Positions 20,923 to 22,139 of a stretch of 22,139 nucleotides of DNA are shown one piece after another. Each line of letters starts with the position of its first letter. Position 1 is the first letter of the stretch. The stretch comes from 2-02-FULL-55-14 sp964581115 (GTDB lineage: Bacteria; Bacteroidota; Ignavibacteria; UBA10030), in assembly GCA_964581115.1 (NCBI GenBank), contig CAZOMY010000044.1:1-22139 (forward strand). The letters run 5' to 3'. The translations under genes were made by a program, and so were the position numbers. The notes beneath the pieces are model-generated. The model was given only the letters and a program-made list of their open reading frames with translations, made no database searches and was not told where the DNA came from.

Positions 20923-22139
20923 ATGTCCCTCGACCGTCGCGATTTTCTCCGCATCGGCGCTGTCGGCGTCGGTACCGTTCTGGCGCCCCGCTTCGCCGAC
21001 GCCGAACCGCAATATCGTCCTGATAAGCAGCGATCGATGTTCGGCTATGCCGCGCCCCCGATCCCGAATGTGCGCATCGGGTTCGTCGGAGTGGGCGGCA
21101 TGGGTACTGCGCACGTCGAGAACCTGCTCAAGATCCCCAACTGCGAGATCCTCGCCGTCTGTGACATCGTGCCCGACCGGGTTGAACGTGCGCAGAAGAT
21201 GTGCGTCGACGCCGGGAAGACAAAGCCGGAGGGATACACCGAGGGCCCGAACGACTACAAGCGTCTCTGCCGTCGCGACGACCTGGATCTCGTCTACATC
21301 GCCACGCCGTGGGAATGGCATGTGCCGATGTGTCTCGAAGCGATGAACCGCGGCAAGCACGCTGCCGTCGAAGTACCGGCCGCCCTCACGATCAAAGAAT
21401 GCTGGTCGCTCGTCGACACCTCTGAGCGCACCCGCCGCCATTGCATCATGATGGAGAACTGCAATTACGACCGGGCGGAGATGATGATCCTTCGGATGGT
21501 CAAGGAAGGAGTGCTCGGCGAGTTACTCTATGCAGAATGCGGCTACCTGCACGACCTGCGGGAGGTGAAGCACGACATGGATGGGGAAGGGGTCTGGCGG
21601 CGCGCACATTCCATGAAGCGGAACGGCGATCTGTATCCGACGCACGGACTCGGACCGGTAGCGCAGTGCTTCGACATCAACCGTGGCAATCGGATCGAAT
21701 CGCTCGTTTCATTCGGCACCAAGTCACGGGGCCTTCGGCGCTACGCGCTCAACCGCTTCGGAGCCGACAGTGCGCAGGCAAAGGAAAAGTTCGTCCTGAG
21801 CGACATCGTCACCACGATGCTCCGGACCACTCGTGGCGAGACGATCGTCGTCAAGCACGACACGAGTTCGCCGCGGCCGTACAGTCGCGATATCCTCGTA
21901 CAGGGGACGAACGGCTTGGTGCGCAAGTATCCCGAGCCGAAGGTGCACATCGAAGGGACCAGCCCCGCACACAAGTGGGATGCGGTGGACGAGTGGATGA
22001 AGAAGTATCAACACCCCATATGGACGCAGCTGGAGGAGCAGAGCAAAGGAGCAGGACACGGAGGGATGGACTTCATCGAAGACTTCCGCCTTATTCGAGC
22101 GCTCCACGAAGGCTTGGTGCCCGACATGGATGTCTACGA
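20923..22139 (+). CDS. Tat-exported GH109-like Gfo/Idh/MocA protein, 3' end cut by window
   Basis: A protein of at least 405 residues, open at the right edge. It begins with a twin-arginine signal (MSLDRRDFLRIGAVGVGTVL), then a Rossmann NAD-binding domain with VRIGFVGVGGMGTAHVE (GxGxxG at 56-61). Family landmarks of the GH109 alpha-N-acetylgalactosaminidases follow: Glu150 in VEVPAA, Tyr182 in NCNYDR, Tyr238 and His241 in LYPTHGLGPVAQCFDINRG, and a GHGGMDF block near the end. GH109 enzymes use tightly bound NAD to cleave GalNAc or related glycosides by transient oxidation. Probably 40-60 residues lie outside the window. ATG 20923 has GGAGG four to five bases upstream. It is likely periplasmic or lipid-free exported. 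A non-hydrolytic Gfo/Idh dehydrogenase remains possible. Confidence 0.85.
   Translation, partial: MSLDRRDFLRIGAVGVGTVLAPRFADAEPQYRPDKQRSMFGYAAPPIPNVRIGFVGVGGMGTAHVENLLKIPNCEILAVCDIVPDRVERAQKMCVDAGKTKPEGYTEGPNDYKRLCRRDDLDLVYIATPWEWHVPMCLEAMNRGKHAAVEVPAALTIKECWSLVDTSERTRRHCIMMENCNYDRAEMMILRMVKEGVLGELLYAECGYLHDLREVKHDMDGEGVWRRAHSMKRNGDLYPTHGLGPVAQCFDINRGNRIESLVSFGTKSRGLRRYALNRFGADSAQAKEKFVLSDIVTTMLRTTRGETIVVKHDTSSPRPYSRDILVQGTNGLVRKYPEPKVHIEGTSPAHKWDAVDEWMKKYQHPIWTQLEEQSKGAGHGGMDFIEDFRLIRALHEGLVPDMDVY

Noticed and set aside
1..22139. tRNA, rRNA, insertion sequences, integrase or phage genes
   Set aside because: No cloverleaf-like sequence, ribosomal RNA core sequence, transposase motif or terminal inverted repeats were recognised by eye.

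Overview
The window (about 60% GC by eye) most likely comes from a Gram-negative, T9SS-secreting member of the Bacteroidota/Chlorobi/Ignavibacteria (FCB) lineage. Two secreted proteins end in a type IX secretion sorting domain of the PNPFNP...VYDVxGR...SGVYIAR type. Several genes have real Shine-Dalgarno sites, and two lipoproteins, an outer-membrane porin and a periplasmic cytochrome system are present. The species cannot be named from this sequence.

Left arm (1-3927, + strand): the end of a GxxExxY (PD-(D/E)XK-like) protein, an agmatine/peptidylarginine deiminase, an eight-helix ZIP-like membrane protein with a cyclic-nucleotide-binding domain inserted between helices 3 and 4, and a creatininase-family amidohydrolase. 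The gaps between them are filled with low-complexity repeat-like sequence. Middle-left (3982-6834, - strand): a compact cluster of an orphan sugar-type periplasmic binding protein, a PPK2 polyphosphate kinase and a cysteine-rich 2x[4Fe-4S] protein. Next (6961-9177, -) is a secreted dipeptidyl-peptidase-IV-like S9 protease.

Centre (9256-13107, -): a respiratory nitrite ammonification unit made of an alginate-export-type porin, the NrfH tetrahaem quinol dehydrogenase and the NrfA pentahaem nitrite reductase, closed by a strong 11-bp hairpin terminator. Electrons would flow from quinol through NrfH to NrfA in the periplasm, and the porin may admit nitrite or another small anion. Copies of a CTTTGCG-type intergenic repeat occupy both gaps of this unit.

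Right arm: a divergent promoter region leads to a small lipoprotein and a large T9SS-exported thermolysin-family (M4) protease (+). A hairpin terminator separates these from a convergent - strand group: a CHAP-domain T9SS-secreted protein, a beta-propeller-like lipoprotein and a NarL/LuxR-type response regulator carrying a ten-base homopolymer between its two domains. The window ends inside a Tat-exported GH109-like oxidoreductase-fold glycosidase (+). Overall this is a scavenging, protein- and glycan-degrading, nitrite-ammonifying lifestyle. The most unusual items are the cNMP-binding ZIP-like protein, the binding protein/PPK2/Fe-S cluster, the homopolymer in the response regulator and the dispersed intergenic repeats.
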